Assembly (NCBI RefSeq): GCF_012641435.1
Contig: NZ_JABAIJ010000015.1
Span: forward strand, 1-64,000
Direction: 5' to 3'
DNA from: Rhizobium sp. P38BS-XIX
GTDB lineage: Bacteria > Pseudomonadota > Alphaproteobacteria > Rhizobiales > Rhizobiaceae
Length of the DNA: 64,000 nucleotides
A program made the translations under genes and the position numbers. The notes under the pieces are model-generated. The model was not told the origin of the DNA. It did not search any database and saw nothing but the letters and a program-made list of their open reading frames with translations. Below are positions 15,918 through 24,619 of the stretch, in pieces (position 1 is the first letter of the stretch; every line of letters starts with the position of its first letter).

Positions 15918-17033
15918 ATGAAATTTCTCGATGAAGCAAAAGTCTTTATTCGCTCAGGCGACGGCGGCGCGGGCAGCGTTTCCTTCCGCCGAGAGAAATT
16001 CATCGAGTTCGGCGGCCCGGATGGCGGCGATGGCGGCCGCGGCGGCGATGTTTGGGTCGAGGCGGTCAACGGCCTCAATACGCTGATCGACTTCCGCTAC
16101 CAGCAGCACTTCAAGGCAACGATCGGTACGCATGGCATGGGCAAGAACCGCGCCGGCGCCAAGGGCGAAGACGTGACGCTGAGGGTACCTGTCGGCACGC
16201 AGATCTTCGAGGAAGATGGCGAAACACTGATCTGCGACATCACGCAGGAAGGCCAGCGTTTCCGGCTGGCGGCCGGCGGCAACGGTGGCTTCGGCAATGC
16301 CTACTTCAAATCTTCGGTCAATCAGGCGCCGGACTGGGCCAATCCCGGCCTGCCCGGCGAAGAAAAGACCATCTGGTTGCGACTGAAGCTGATCGCCGAT
16401 GCGGGTCTCGTCGGTCTGCCCAATGCCGGAAAATCGACCTTCCTTGCCGCCGTCAGCCGCGCGCGCCCGAAGATTGCCAACTATCCGTTCACGACGCTCC
16501 ATCCCAATCTCGGTGTTGCCACCATCGATGGGCAGGAATTCATTCTCGCAGACATTCCCGGCCTGATCGAAGGCGCCCATGAAGGCGTCGGCATCGGCGA
16601 CCGCTTCCTCGGCCATGTCGAGCGCACCCGCGTGCTGCTGCATCTGGTCTCGGCGCAGGAAGAAAAAGTCGGCAAGGCCTACAAGACCGTAAAGTACGAA
16701 CTCGAAGCCTACGGCAACAGCATCCCGGACAAGCCTGAAATCGTCGCCCTCTCGCAGATCGACGTGGTGGACGAAGAAACGCTGAAGAAGAAGACGCGCG
16801 AACTGGCGCGGGCTTGCGGCAAGACGCCCTTCCAGATTTCCGCCGTCACCGGCCGTGGCATGACCGAAGTGCTGCGTGCGCTACGCGACGTCATCGTCGA
16901 AGCCAATGCCGGCGAAGCGGACAAGCCGGCAAAGACTGTGAAAGTACGGCATCGCGATGTTCAGGTCTCCGACGATCTGGACGAGGCGGATGCCGACGGA
17001 CAAGACGGCAGCGACGGGGAGCAGCAGGGATGA
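15918..17033 (+). CDS. obgE: Obg/CgtA GTPase, ribosome assembly and growth control
   Basis: The 371-aa protein has the glycine-rich Obg fold (1-159, with GGPDGGDGGRGG at 32-43). The G domain follows with P-loop GLPNAGKS (166-173) and DIPGLIEGAHEGVGIG as switch/G3. A short acidic C-terminal tail ends it. Obg binds the 50S subunit and couples GTP level to ribosome maturation and stress signalling. It overlaps proB by four bases (ATGA) and leads an obgE-proB-proA-nadD run. This order, downstream of rplU-rpmA, is conserved in rhizobia. Confidence 0.97.
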   Translation: MKFLDEAKVFIRSGDGGAGSVSFRREKFIEFGGPDGGDGGRGGDVWVEAVNGLNTLIDFRYQQHFKATIGTHGMGKNRAGAKGEDVTLRVPVGTQIFEEDGETLICDITQEGQRFRLAAGGNGGFGNAYFKSSVNQAPDWANPGLPGEEKTIWLRLKLIADAGLVGLPNAGKSTFLAAVSRARPKIANYPFTTLHPNLGVATIDGQEFILADIPGLIEGAHEGVGIGDRFLGHVERTRVLLHLVSAQEEKVGKAYKTVKYELEAYGNSIPDKPEIVALSQIDVVDEETLKKKTRELARACGKTPFQISAVTGRGMTEVLRALRDVIVEANAGEADKPAKTVKVRHRDVQVSDDLDEADADGQDGSDGEQQG

Positions 17034-18199
17034 CAGCCCGCAAGCCGCTCGACCGCTACCGCCGCATCGTCATCAAGATCGGCTCTGCTCTCCTGGTCGA
17101 TCGCAAGACCGGCTTGAAGAAATCCTGGCTCGACGGCATGTGCGCCGATATCGCTGCGCTAAAGGCCAAGGGCATTGATGTCCTTGTGGTTTCCTCGGGC
17201 GCCATCGCGCTCGGGCGCTCTGTACTCGATCTGCCCTCCGGGGCTCTGAAGCTGGAAGAAAGTCAGGCGGCAGCGGCTGTCGGCCAAATTTCGCTCGCCC
17301 GCGCCTGGTCGGAAAGCCTCTCTCACGACGATATCGTCGCCGGTCAGATCCTGCTGACGCTCGGCGACACCGAAGAGCGCCGCCGTTACTTGAACGCCCG
17401 CGCCACCATCAACCAGCTTCTGAAGATCGGCGCCGTGCCGATCATCAACGAGAACGATACAGTCGCGACCAGCGAAATCCGCTATGGCGACAACGATCGC
17501 CTCGCCGCCCGCGTCGCCACCATGACCGGCGCCGACCTTCTTGTCCTGCTGTCTGACATCGACGGGCTCTATACCGCGCCTCCGCATCTCGACCCGCAAG
17601 CGAAATTCCTCGATACCATCGCCGACATCACGCCTGAGATTGAGGCCATGGCCGGCGGCGCCGCCTCGGAACTGTCGCGCGGCGGCATGCGCACGAAGAT
17701 CGATGCGGGCAAGATTGCCACCGGTGCCGGCTGCGCCATGATCATCGCGTCGGGCAAGACAGATCGGCCGCTGAACGCGATCGAAAGCGGTGCCCGTTCC
17801 TCCTGGTTCGCACCATCGGGCACACCCGTCACCGCCCGCAAGACCTGGATTGCAGGGCAGCTGCAGCCGGCTGGCGAGCTGCATGTCGACGAGGGTGCCG
17901 TGACCGCGCTCGGCGCCGGCAAGAGCCTGCTGCCGGCCGGCGTGCGCAACGTCGTCGGTCATTTCGGCCGCGGCGACACGGTCGCCGTCATCGGCCCGTC
18001 GGGGCGCGAGATCGCCCGTGGTCTAGCCGGCTACGATGCCGAAGAAGCGCGCCAAATTACTGGCCGCAAATCGGCAGAGATCGAGGCGATCCTCGGTTAT
18101 GCCGGCCGCGCCGCCATGGTGCACCGCGACGACCTCGTCATGACGGCATCCGTCAAGGCGAAGGCCGAGAAGTTGAAGAAGGACGAAGCGCATGCTTGA
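17030..18199 (+). CDS. proB: Glutamate 5-kinase
   Basis: The 389-aa enzyme phosphorylates glutamate, the first step of proline synthesis. The amino-acid kinase domain starts RRIVIKIGSALLVDRKTGLK and has VVSSGAIALGR, INENDTVATSEIRYGDNDRL and a Lys-rich GGMRTKIDAGKIATGAGC segment. A C-terminal PUA domain (about 280-370, beginning near the GELHVDEGA segment) gives the usual long form. The start at 17030 overlaps the obgE stop (ATGA); the longer open frame upstream is a shadow within obgE. It overlaps proA by eight bases. Confidence 0.97.
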   Translation: MTARKPLDRYRRIVIKIGSALLVDRKTGLKKSWLDGMCADIAALKAKGIDVLVVSSGAIALGRSVLDLPSGALKLEESQAAAAVGQISLARAWSESLSHDDIVAGQILLTLGDTEERRRYLNARATINQLLKIGAVPIINENDTVATSEIRYGDNDRLAARVATMTGADLLVLLSDIDGLYTAPPHLDPQAKFLDTIADITPEIEAMAGGAASELSRGGMRTKIDAGKIATGAGCAMIIASGKTDRPLNAIESGARSSWFAPSGTPVTARKTWIAGQLQPAGELHVDEGAVTALGAGKSLLPAGVRNVVGHFGRGDTVAVIGPSGREIARGLAGYDAEEARQITGRKSAEIEAILGYAGRAAMVHRDDLVMTASVKAKAEKLKKDEAHA

Positions 18200-19475
18200 T
18201 ACTGTCGCACAAAGCCCCGACATCGATACCTTGATGAACGATATCGGCCGCAAGGCCCGGGCTGCATCGCGACCGTTGGCCTTTGCTTCGACCGAAAGCA
18301 AGAACAAGGCATTGAACGCCATGGCGGATGCCATTCTGGCCCGCAAGGATCATATCCTGTCCGAAAACGCTCGGGATCTGAAGGATGTCGAGGGCACGGA
18401 TATGCTCGCCTCCTTCGTCGATCGCCTGACGCTGAACGACAAGCGCGTCGCCGAAATGGCCGAGGGCATCCGGGCGATTGCCGCCCTTGCCGATCCGGTC
18501 GGCGAAGTCATTGCGGCCTGGGATCGTCCGAACGGCCTGCAGATCGAGCGCACGCGCACGCCGCTCGGCGTCATCGGCGTCATCTTCGAAAGCCGGCCGA
18601 ACGTGACGGCCGATGCCGGCGCGCTGTGCCTGAAGGCCGGCAATGCCGTGATCCTGCGCTGCGGAAGCGATTCGCGTCGTTCTTCGCAGGCGATTCATGA
18701 TTGCCTGGTCGAAGGCCTTAAGGCGGCCGGCCTGCCGGAACATGCCATCCAGCTCGTGCCCGTCAGCGACCGTGCCGCCGTCGGCGCCATGCTGCGGGGC
18801 CTTGAAGGCAATATCGACGTGATCGTGCCGCGCGGCGGCAAGAGCCTCGTCGGACGCGTCCAGACCGAGGCGCGCGTGCCGGTCTTTGCGCATCTGGAAG
18901 GCCTCTGCCACATCTATATCGACGCTTCGGCCGATCTGGAAATGGCGAAGGCGATCGTCGTCAACGCCAAGATGCGCCGTACGGGCATTTGCGGTGCCGC
19001 CGAAACGCTGCTGGTCGACAAGAAGGTCGCTTCCACTCACCTGAAGCCGCTGCTTGATGGGCTTGCAGCGGCAGGCTGTGAAATCCGCGCCTCGGCTGAC
19101 GTTCTCAAGCTCGCACCCGGCCTAAAGGCCGCAACCGAGGAAGACTGGACGACCGAATATCTTGCCGCGATCATTTCGGTGGCGCTGGTCGATGGTATCT
19201 CGGGCGCGATCGAGCATATCGACAGATATTCGTCGAACCATACGGAGGCGGTGATCGCCGAAGACCCGGCTGTTGTCGGACGCTTCTTTACAGAGATCGA
19301 CTCGGCAATCCTCCTGCACAATGCCTCGACGCAATTTGCCGATGGCGGCGAATTCGGCATGGGCGCGGAAATCGGCATTGCCACCGGCAAGATGCATGCG
19401 CGTGGGCCTGTTGGCGTCGAGCAGCTCACCTCCTTCAAATATCGCGTTCGCGGCACCGGACAGATACGGCCCTGA
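18192..19475 (+). CDS. proA: Gamma-glutamyl phosphate reductase
   Basis: This 427-aa NADPH enzyme reduces glutamyl-5-phosphate to glutamate semialdehyde, the second proline-pathway step. Visible landmarks are LGVIGVIFESRPNVTADAG, CLKAGNAVILRCGSDS, the catalytic cysteine in MRRTGICGAAETLLVD and the C-terminal EFGMGAEIGIATGKMHARGP. Its ATG lies inside the end of proB (eight-base overlap), so the two pathway enzymes are translationally coupled. nadD starts directly after the stop. Confidence 0.97.
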   Translation: MLDTVAQSPDIDTLMNDIGRKARAASRPLAFASTESKNKALNAMADAILARKDHILSENARDLKDVEGTDMLASFVDRLTLNDKRVAEMAEGIRAIAALADPVGEVIAAWDRPNGLQIERTRTPLGVIGVIFESRPNVTADAGALCLKAGNAVILRCGSDSRRSSQAIHDCLVEGLKAAGLPEHAIQLVPVSDRAAVGAMLRGLEGNIDVIVPRGGKSLVGRVQTEARVPVFAHLEGLCHIYIDASADLEMAKAIVVNAKMRRTGICGAAETLLVDKKVASTHLKPLLDGLAAAGCEIRASADVLKLAPGLKAATEEDWTTEYLAAIISVALVDGISGAIEHIDRYSSNHTEAVIAEDPAVVGRFFTEIDSAILLHNASTQFADGGEFGMGAEIGIATGKMHARGPVGVEQLTSFKYRVRGTGQIRP

Positions 19476-19476
19476 C

Positions 19477-20094
19477 GTGCTGAAAGAAGAGGTCGATCAA
19501 CGCTATCTGCGCATGCCCCATGCCGAGCGCGGCATGGTGGTCGGCCTTTTCGGCGGCTCGTTCAATCCGCCGCACCGCGGCCACGCACTTGTCGCCGAGA
19601 TCGCCATTCGCAGGCTCGGCCTCGATCAGCTGTGGTGGATGGTGACGCCGGGCAATCCGCTGAAGAGCCGCAATCACCTGGCGCCGCTTGCCGAACGCAT
19701 CGCACTCAGCGAGCAGCTGCTCCACAACCCGCGCATCAAGGTCACGGCGTTCGAGCAAAGGCTCGGCATGAGCTACACGGCCAACACCCTGGCGCATGTG
19801 AAGGCACGCAACACCCATGTCCACTTCATCTGGATCATGGGGGCCGACAGCCTGAACACCTTTCACCGCTGGCAGAAGTGGGAAGAAATCGCCCGCACTT
19901 TCCCGATCGCGGTCATCGACAGGCCCGGATCGACACTGTCCTACCTCTCCGCCAAGATGGCAAAGACGTTCCACTACGCCCGCGTGGATGAGGACGATGC
20001 CCGTGTGCTCTGGAAGAAGCGTGCGCCAGCCTGGACGTTCATCCATGGACCGCGTTCGGCGCTAAGCTCGACCGCCCTGCGCGCCGCACAATAA
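19477..20094 (+). CDS. nadD: Nicotinate-nucleotide adenylyltransferase
   Basis: The enzyme adenylates nicotinic acid mononucleotide in NAD synthesis. The nucleotidyltransferase motif GGSFNPPHRGH is near the N-terminus, IWIMGADSLNTFHRWQKW lies in the middle and SSTALRA at the end stands for the ISSTxIR motif. From GTG at 19477 the product is 205 aa. That GTG is one base after the proA stop, which fits translational coupling. An ATG at 19513 (193 aa) is the alternative; neither has a strong ribosome site. It is the last gene of the obg-pro-nad run. Confidence 0.93.
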   Translation: MLKEEVDQRYLRMPHAERGMVVGLFGGSFNPPHRGHALVAEIAIRRLGLDQLWWMVTPGNPLKSRNHLAPLAERIALSEQLLHNPRIKVTAFEQRLGMSYTANTLAHVKARNTHVHFIWIMGADSLNTFHRWQKWEEIARTFPIAVIDRPGSTLSYLSAKMAKTFHYARVDEDDARVLWKKRAPAWTFIHGPRSALSSTALRAAQ

Positions 20095-20124
20095 TTCCGC
20101 CAATTTTTTTGTAAATGCTTGGAA

Positions 20125-20243
20125 AATAAAAAGCCCGACGCGGGAGGAGGTGCGTCGGGCTTTTGAACCTGATCAGCAACTGGGAGGAGGAGAGTTGCTG
20201 ATCCATATCGAACGGCATTGGGAGGAGGAGATCGCCGTTTCGA
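20125..20243 (-). ncRNA. Alpha-r14-type trans-acting sRNA with three anti-Shine-Dalgarno hairpin loops
   Basis: Read on the minus strand, three hairpins follow one another, each exposing CCTCCTCCC in its loop. The first (20209-20242) has arms GAAACGGCGAT / ATGCCGTTCG (imperfect). The second (20171-20203) has perfect arms GATCAGCAACT / AGTTGCTGATC. The third (20130-20163) has arms GCCCGACGC / GCGTCGGGC and ends in CTTTTTATTTT, a Rho-independent terminator. No open reading frame fits. The design of successive hairpins whose loops are complementary to ribosome binding sites is that of the rhizobial alpha-r14 family (NfeR1 in Sinorhizobium), which represses transporter mRNAs with Hfq. The 5' end is estimated from the first stem. 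It is convergent with nadD. Confidence 0.85.
20129..20164 (-). terminator. Terminator hairpin of the sRNA, possibly shared with nadD
   Basis: A 13-bp stem (AAAAGCCCGACGC with GCGTCGGGCTTTT) has a ten-base G-rich/C-rich loop. On the minus strand it is followed by a T-rich run and ends the sRNA; on the plus strand it also ends in TTTT and can stop nadD transcripts. Confidence 0.85.
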
Positions 20244-20654
20244 TGATTATGTTTTACCAGATTTTGCTGATTGATAAATGGCGGATTGCGCATTGCAGCA
20301 ATGCATTGAATACATAGCTCTTAAAATTTCCTGCCCAAAAAATGCTTCTTTTTCCAAAAATTGCCTCATCGCAGGCATTTCGCACTCGAAAAGCACTTGC
20401 GGAATAGCCCGTAATCCCACGGTTCGTAACGTTACGTCTAACTTCGTGAGCGTTCGCCAATAACTTGGGCGAATCTAGTTATGCATTTTTGGTGAGGCCG
20501 AGGCCCGCTCATATGCGCTGTCGCGGCAAAAGTCCATTAAATTCGTAGGGTTAGGCAACAATATCGCGATGTATTTTTATAAGCACATCCCTAGCCAAGC
20601 ATCGCGTGTCGTTATATCTCTCGAAACATGTCGACATCTTTGGGGAGAATTAAG
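20244..20654. other. AT-rich intergenic region between the sRNA and modA
   Basis: No gene is apparent. It must hold the sRNA promoter (minus strand, probably 20245-20300) and the modA promoter. A perfect 12-bp palindrome CGTAACGTTACG lies at 20425-20436. Two stretches resembling halves of a molybdate (ModE) box occur nearer modA: CGATGTATTTTTATAAGC near 20569-20586 and TCGTTATAT at 20609-20617. These are weak matches and not assigned. Confidence 0.4.
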
Positions 20655-21446
20655 ATGGCCACCAGCCGCCGCCGATGGATTAAGCTTGCAACCGCCGCAT
20701 TGTCAGCCGCATGGCTTGGCCTCTCAGTCACACCGACATTCGCAGCCGACAAGATCGTCGTCTTTGCTGCCGCCAGCATGAAGAATGCGCTCGATAATGC
20801 CGACGCGGCCTTCACCAAGGAAACCGGCAAGGAAGTCACCGTCTCCTATGCGGCCAGCGGCCCGCTCGCCAAGCAGCTCGAAAACGGCGCACCGGCCGAT
20901 GTCTTCATCTCCGCCGATACCAACTGGATGGATTATGTCGCCCAGAAAAAGCTGATCAAGGACGACAGCCGCGTCAATCTTCTCGGAAACAAGCTTGTTC
21001 TCGTTGCCGCCAAGGACAAGGCAAAGCCGGTCGAAATCAAGCAGGGCCTGGATCTCGCCGCTCTGCTCGGCGATGGCCGCCTGGCGATCGGCCAGCCGGA
21101 ATCCGTGCCCGCAGGCAAATACGGCAAGTCCGCGCTGGAAAAGCTCGGTATCTGGTCGTCGGTTGAAAAGAAGGTCGCCGGCGCTGAGAGCGTGCGCGCA
21201 GCCCTCGCCCTCGTTTCGCGCGGCGAAGCACCTTACGGCATCGTTTATCAGACCGACGTCTCCGCCGATCCGGGCGTCGCTGTCGTCGGCACCTTCCCGG
21301 CTGACAGCCATCCGCCGATCGTATACCCCTTCGCCATCACCAGCAGCAGCAAGAACCCCGACGTTCAAGCCTATTTCGACTACCTGAAATCGGCTAAGGC
21401 TGTTCCCTTCTTCGAGCATGAGGGCTTCACTGTTCTGAAGCACTGA
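20655..21446 (+). CDS. modA: Molybdate ABC transporter, periplasmic binding protein
   Basis: The 263-aa protein has an N-terminal export signal starting MATSRRRWIK and ending near FAA before DKIVVFAAASMKNALD, the ModA first strand with its oxyanion-binding serine. ADVFISADTNWMDY and GIVYQTDVSADPGVAVVG are further family landmarks. The start is set at 20655 by GGGGAGA seven bases upstream; an ATG at 20628 lacks a site. It binds molybdate or tungstate in the periplasm for ModBC. modB, modC and a convergent modE-like gene follow. Confidence 0.94.
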   Translation: MATSRRRWIKLATAALSAAWLGLSVTPTFAADKIVVFAAASMKNALDNADAAFTKETGKEVTVSYAASGPLAKQLENGAPADVFISADTNWMDYVAQKKLIKDDSRVNLLGNKLVLVAAKDKAKPVEIKQGLDLAALLGDGRLAIGQPESVPAGKYGKSALEKLGIWSSVEKKVAGAESVRAALALVSRGEAPYGIVYQTDVSADPGVAVVGTFPADSHPPIVYPFAITSSSKNPDVQAYFDYLKSAKAVPFFEHEGFTVLKH

Positions 21447-21534
21447 CTATTGTCGTGAGATACCCTGGACAGGGACGATAAGAACCCAGGCTCGCCGGTG
21501 CATGGCGGGCCTGAATTGTTTCGGCGAATGGCTG

Positions 21535-22248
21535 ATGGGGCGGAATTTGGACGCATTGGGTTTAAGCAGCGACGAATGGACGGCCATCGAGCTGAGCCTG
21601 CGCGTTTCCATTGTTGCCATGCTGGTGAGCCTGCCCTTTGGCATCGGCGCCGCATTGCTGCTGGCCCGCGGCCGCTTCTGGGGCAAATCCATCCTCAACG
21701 GCGTCATTCACCTGCCGCTGATCCTGCCGCCCGTGGTCACCGGCTTCATCCTGCTCATTCTCTTCGGGCGCAAAGGGCCGATCGGCGCGCTGTTCGAACA
21801 ATATCTCGGCCTGGTTTTCTCGTTTCGCTGGACAGGCGCCGCGCTCGCCTGCGGCGTCATGGGCTTTCCGCTGATGGTCAGGAGCATCCGCCTGTCGATC
21901 GAAGCCGTCGACCGCAAGCTGGAGGAGGCAGCCGGCACGCTGGGCGCCAGTCCGGCCTGGACATTCCTGACGGTAACGCTGCCCCTGATCCTGCCCGGTG
22001 TGATCGCCGGCATGATCCTGTCTTTTGCGAAGGCCATGGGCGAATTCGGCGCCACCGTCACCTTCGTCTCCAATATTCCAGGCGAAACCCAGACGCTGTC
22101 GTCGGCGATCTACACCTTCACCCAGGTCCCAGGCGGGGATGCCGGCGCCATGCGGCTGACGATCGTCGCCATCGTCATTTCCATGGCAGCCCTGCTCGCC
22201 TCGGAATTCCTTGCCTATCTCGCCGGCCGCAGGGTGGATTTCGAATGA
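21535..22248 (+). CDS. modB: Molybdate ABC transporter permease
   Basis: About 237 aa with five to six membrane segments. HLPLILPPVVTGFILLILFG is the classic ModB stretch, and EEAAGTLGASPAWTFLTVTLP is the EAA loop that docks ModC. GEFGATVTFVSNIPGETQTL is also diagnostic. The open frame reaches back to an ATG at 21502 with no ribosome site; I prefer 21535 because known ModB proteins begin just before LSxDEWTAIELSL. The stop overlaps the modC ATG (ATGA). Confidence 0.92.
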   Translation: MGRNLDALGLSSDEWTAIELSLRVSIVAMLVSLPFGIGAALLLARGRFWGKSILNGVIHLPLILPPVVTGFILLILFGRKGPIGALFEQYLGLVFSFRWTGAALACGVMGFPLMVRSIRLSIEAVDRKLEEAAGTLGASPAWTFLTVTLPLILPGVIAGMILSFAKAMGEFGATVTFVSNIPGETQTLSSAIYTFTQVPGGDAGAMRLTIVAIVISMAALLASEFLAYLAGRRVDFE

Positions 22249-23318
22249 CGCTCACGGTCGATATCCGTCACCGCCTCGGCGCCTTTTCGCTCGAGGCTTC
22301 CTTCACCTCCGAGGGCGGCGTAACCGCGCTTTTCGGCCGCTCGGGCTCGGGCAAGACGTCGATCGTTCGTATCATTGCCGGCCTCACGCGGCCCGATCAC
22401 GGCCGCGTCATCCTTGACGACACGGTGCTCGCCGATACGACCAAGCAGATTTTCGTGCCGCGCCATCGCCGTCGCTTCGGCTATGTCTTTCAGGAAGCAC
22501 GGCTGTTTCCGCACCTGTCCGTGCGCCAGAACCTCAATTACGGCCGCTGGTTCGCACCCAAAAGCGAACGCAGTGAAAGCTTCGACGGCGTCGTCGATCT
22601 CCTCGGCATCGGCGCGCTTCTCGACCGTCGGCCGGCAAAACTCTCCGGCGGCGAGAAGCAGCGTGTCGCAATCGGACGCGCCCTCCTATCTTCACCCAAA
22701 CTTCTGCTGATGGATGAGCCGCTTGCCGCGCTTGACGAAGCCCGCAAGGCGGAAATCCTGCCCTATCTCGAGCGGTTGCGCGATGAAACCAACATCCCGA
22801 TCATCTATGTCAGCCACTCAATCGCCGAGGTGGCGCGGCTTGCCAACCGTGTCGTCGTCATGCGTGATGGCAAGGTCGAAAGCATCGGCGCAGCCGTCGA
22901 TATCTTCAGCCAGCTTTCCGGCCCGCTAGCGACGGATCGCCGCGAAGCCGGCGTGCTGCTGGAAGGCCGCGTGGAATCGATGGACGATCGCCATCAGCTG
23001 ACCGTGGTCGCGCTGAAGATGGCAAAACTCATCGTACCGGGTCAGACCGCAACCGTCGGCAAAACGGTGCGCGTGCACATACCCGCCCGCGACGTCATGC
23101 TGGCGACAACGCGGCCGGAAGGCCTGAGCGCCCTGAATATCCTCGATGGCAAGGTTCTGGAGATCGGCACGGTTGCCGACGGAACGGCGGAGGTCAGGGT
23201 CGATTGCGGCGGAGACATCGTGAATGCCCGCATCACGCAATTCTCGGCCGATCGGCTGGGATTGCGGATCGGCATGGCGGTTCACGCAGTCATCAAGACT
23301 GTGGCGCTCGAACAGTAA
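22245..23318 (+). CDS. modC: Molybdate ABC transporter ATPase
   Basis: This 357-aa ATPase has Walker A GRSGSGKT, the signature LSGGEKQR, Walker B LLLMDEP and switch VSHSIAEV. The C-terminal part (about 290-355) is a molybdate/TOBE domain typical of ModC. The start overlaps the modB stop (ATGA). A much longer open frame in the same phase starting at 21498 is a shadow running through modB. It energises molybdate uptake for molybdoenzymes and, where present, nitrogenase. Confidence 0.94.
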   Translation: MTLTVDIRHRLGAFSLEASFTSEGGVTALFGRSGSGKTSIVRIIAGLTRPDHGRVILDDTVLADTTKQIFVPRHRRRFGYVFQEARLFPHLSVRQNLNYGRWFAPKSERSESFDGVVDLLGIGALLDRRPAKLSGGEKQRVAIGRALLSSPKLLLMDEPLAALDEARKAEILPYLERLRDETNIPIIYVSHSIAEVARLANRVVVMRDGKVESIGAAVDIFSQLSGPLATDRREAGVLLEGRVESMDDRHQLTVVALKMAKLIVPGQTATVGKTVRVHIPARDVMLATTRPEGLSALNILDGKVLEIGTVADGTAEVRVDCGGDIVNARITQFSADRLGLRIGMAVHAVIKTVALEQ

Positions 23319-23702
23319 TCAGGACTTCTGCCCGGCCGCCTCGGCCGGGCTGCGATTGGCCTCGAGCCAATTCAGATCGTCGGCGATCGCCGCGCGCAAT
23401 GTCGTTTCCATGCCGCGGAACCGCCGCAGCAATTCCTCGCCGAAGGGCGTGAGTGCCGCACCGCCGCCCTTCTGGCCGCCGCGCTGCGATTCCACCACCG
23501 GCTCTCTGAACATATGGTTCAACTCGCTGATGAGCAGCCAGGCCCGGCGATACGACATGTCCATGGCGCGGCCGGCAGCCGAGATCGAGCCGGTTTCCTG
23601 AATATGTTCCAGGAGTTCCATCTTGCCGCGCCCGAGCCGATCCTGCCCCGAAAAGCTGATGCGGAGTATGGGCTTCAACGGTGGCTGCGGAACGTCTGTC
23701 AT
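23319..23702 (-). CDS. modE: ModE-type winged-helix regulator, DNA-binding domain only
   Basis: The 127-aa protein contains the ModE N-terminal domain: RGKMELLEHIQETGSISAAG, then MDMSYRRAWLLISELN (recognition helix) and GGQKGGGAALTPFGEELL (wing). Full ModE proteins carry two molybdate-binding domains after this; here the protein ends about 30 residues after the wing, so it cannot sense molybdate the classical way. The start at 23702 precedes TDVPQPPLKP; the frame extends upstream without similarity. It is directly convergent with modC (adjacent stops) and is the obvious candidate regulator of modABC. Confidence 0.85.
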   Translation of the reverse strand: MTDVPQPPLKPILRISFSGQDRLGRGKMELLEHIQETGSISAAGRAMDMSYRRAWLLISELNHMFREPVVESQRGGQKGGGAALTPFGEELLRRFRGMETTLRAAIADDLNWLEANRSPAEAAGQKS

Positions 23703-24037
23703 GGTACCTGGAACGAGATCTGCTCTGCAGAGTGGTATACGCGGCCTTAGCCTGCCTGTACATGCCAGGCTGAGCATCGGGATCGGTATCCGCCTACGGG
23801 ATGTCCATCACGGCATTTTGCCGAGTAAGAAGCCGAAGGGCGGATATCACGTCCATTGGAGGTAGGTTTCATCCATATTTGGTGCGAAATTGTCGTATCG
23901 AGGCACAAATCCTTGTCTTGTACCCTGTTGGAGCACCCCGGGCGTCTTGAAACCTTTATGCTTTGATGCCTATCTTTGTAGCGTGATCGACTCAGATCGC
24001 ATATGTGCATGTTCTGTTACTCAAGGAAGGAAGAGCA
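23703..24037 (+). promoter_or_regulatory. Intergenic region with candidate rsfS promoter
   Basis: About 335 bases lie between the divergent modE-like gene and rsfS, with no gene visible. A promoter candidate for rsfS is TTGAAA (23947-23952), an 18-bp spacer and TATCTT (23971-23976), about 60 bp before the likely start codon. The modE promoter should also lie here but is not obvious. Confidence 0.4.
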
Positions 24038-24448
24038 CTGACAACAGTACACGCCAAGGGAAGAACGCCTGTCGTTATCCCGAAGAGCCCGGAACGTGGC
24101 GCCGATGCCGCTGCCCGCGCCCTGCAAGCCGTCCTCGTGAGCCTCGAGGACTCCAAGGCCGAAAATATCGTCACCATCGACATTGCTGGCAAATCTGCGC
24201 TTGGAGACCACATGGTCGTCGTCTCCGGCCGATCGAACCGCCATGTCCTGGCGATTGCCGACCATCTTATGACCGATCTCAAGGACGAGGGCTTCGGCAA
24301 TGCCCGCGTCGAGGGTCTGGATGGCGGTGACTGGGTGTTGATCGACACCGGCGACATCATCGTTCATGTGTTCCGACCCGAAATCCGCGAGTTCTACAAC
24401 ATCGAAAAGATGTGGGCACCGGATCTCGACGAAGGCACGCTGCACTAA
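24038..24448 (+). CDS. rsfS: Ribosome silencing factor RsfS
   Basis: The protein (136 aa from the chosen start) has the RsfS/iojap core: LEDSKAENIVTIDIAGKSA, then DHMVVVSGRSNRHVLAIADH and DWVLIDTGDIIVHVF followed by REFYNIEKMW. RsfS binds ribosomal protein L14 and blocks subunit joining during starvation. The frame could begin at GTG 24005, but AAGGAAGG ends seven bases before an in-frame CTG at 24038 and no site precedes the GTG, so I favour the CTG. rlmH, which modifies 23S rRNA, follows 171 bp downstream, a conserved pairing. Confidence 0.93.
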   Translation: MTTVHAKGRTPVVIPKSPERGADAAARALQAVLVSLEDSKAENIVTIDIAGKSALGDHMVVVSGRSNRHVLAIADHLMTDLKDEGFGNARVEGLDGGDWVLIDTGDIIVHVFRPEIREFYNIEKMWAPDLDEGTLH

Positions 24449-24619
24449 CCGGGCAATCGTATTTCCAAGGGAAGTTCGTGACAGCTTCCCATTGGCAATG
24501 CTCAAAGCCCCAAGGGCGTTTTCTCGACCCAGGGTTAGTCGCTTTACGGCGCCGGACATAGCCTTCCGGCCAGAGTTTTCTTTTGTGCCGCCAAAGGCGG
24601 AAAGCGTCTGGGAGCGAGA

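Noticed and set aside
20560..20620. ModE (molybdate) box before modA
   Set aside because: Only half-site resemblance in an AT-rich stretch; symmetry too poor to call.
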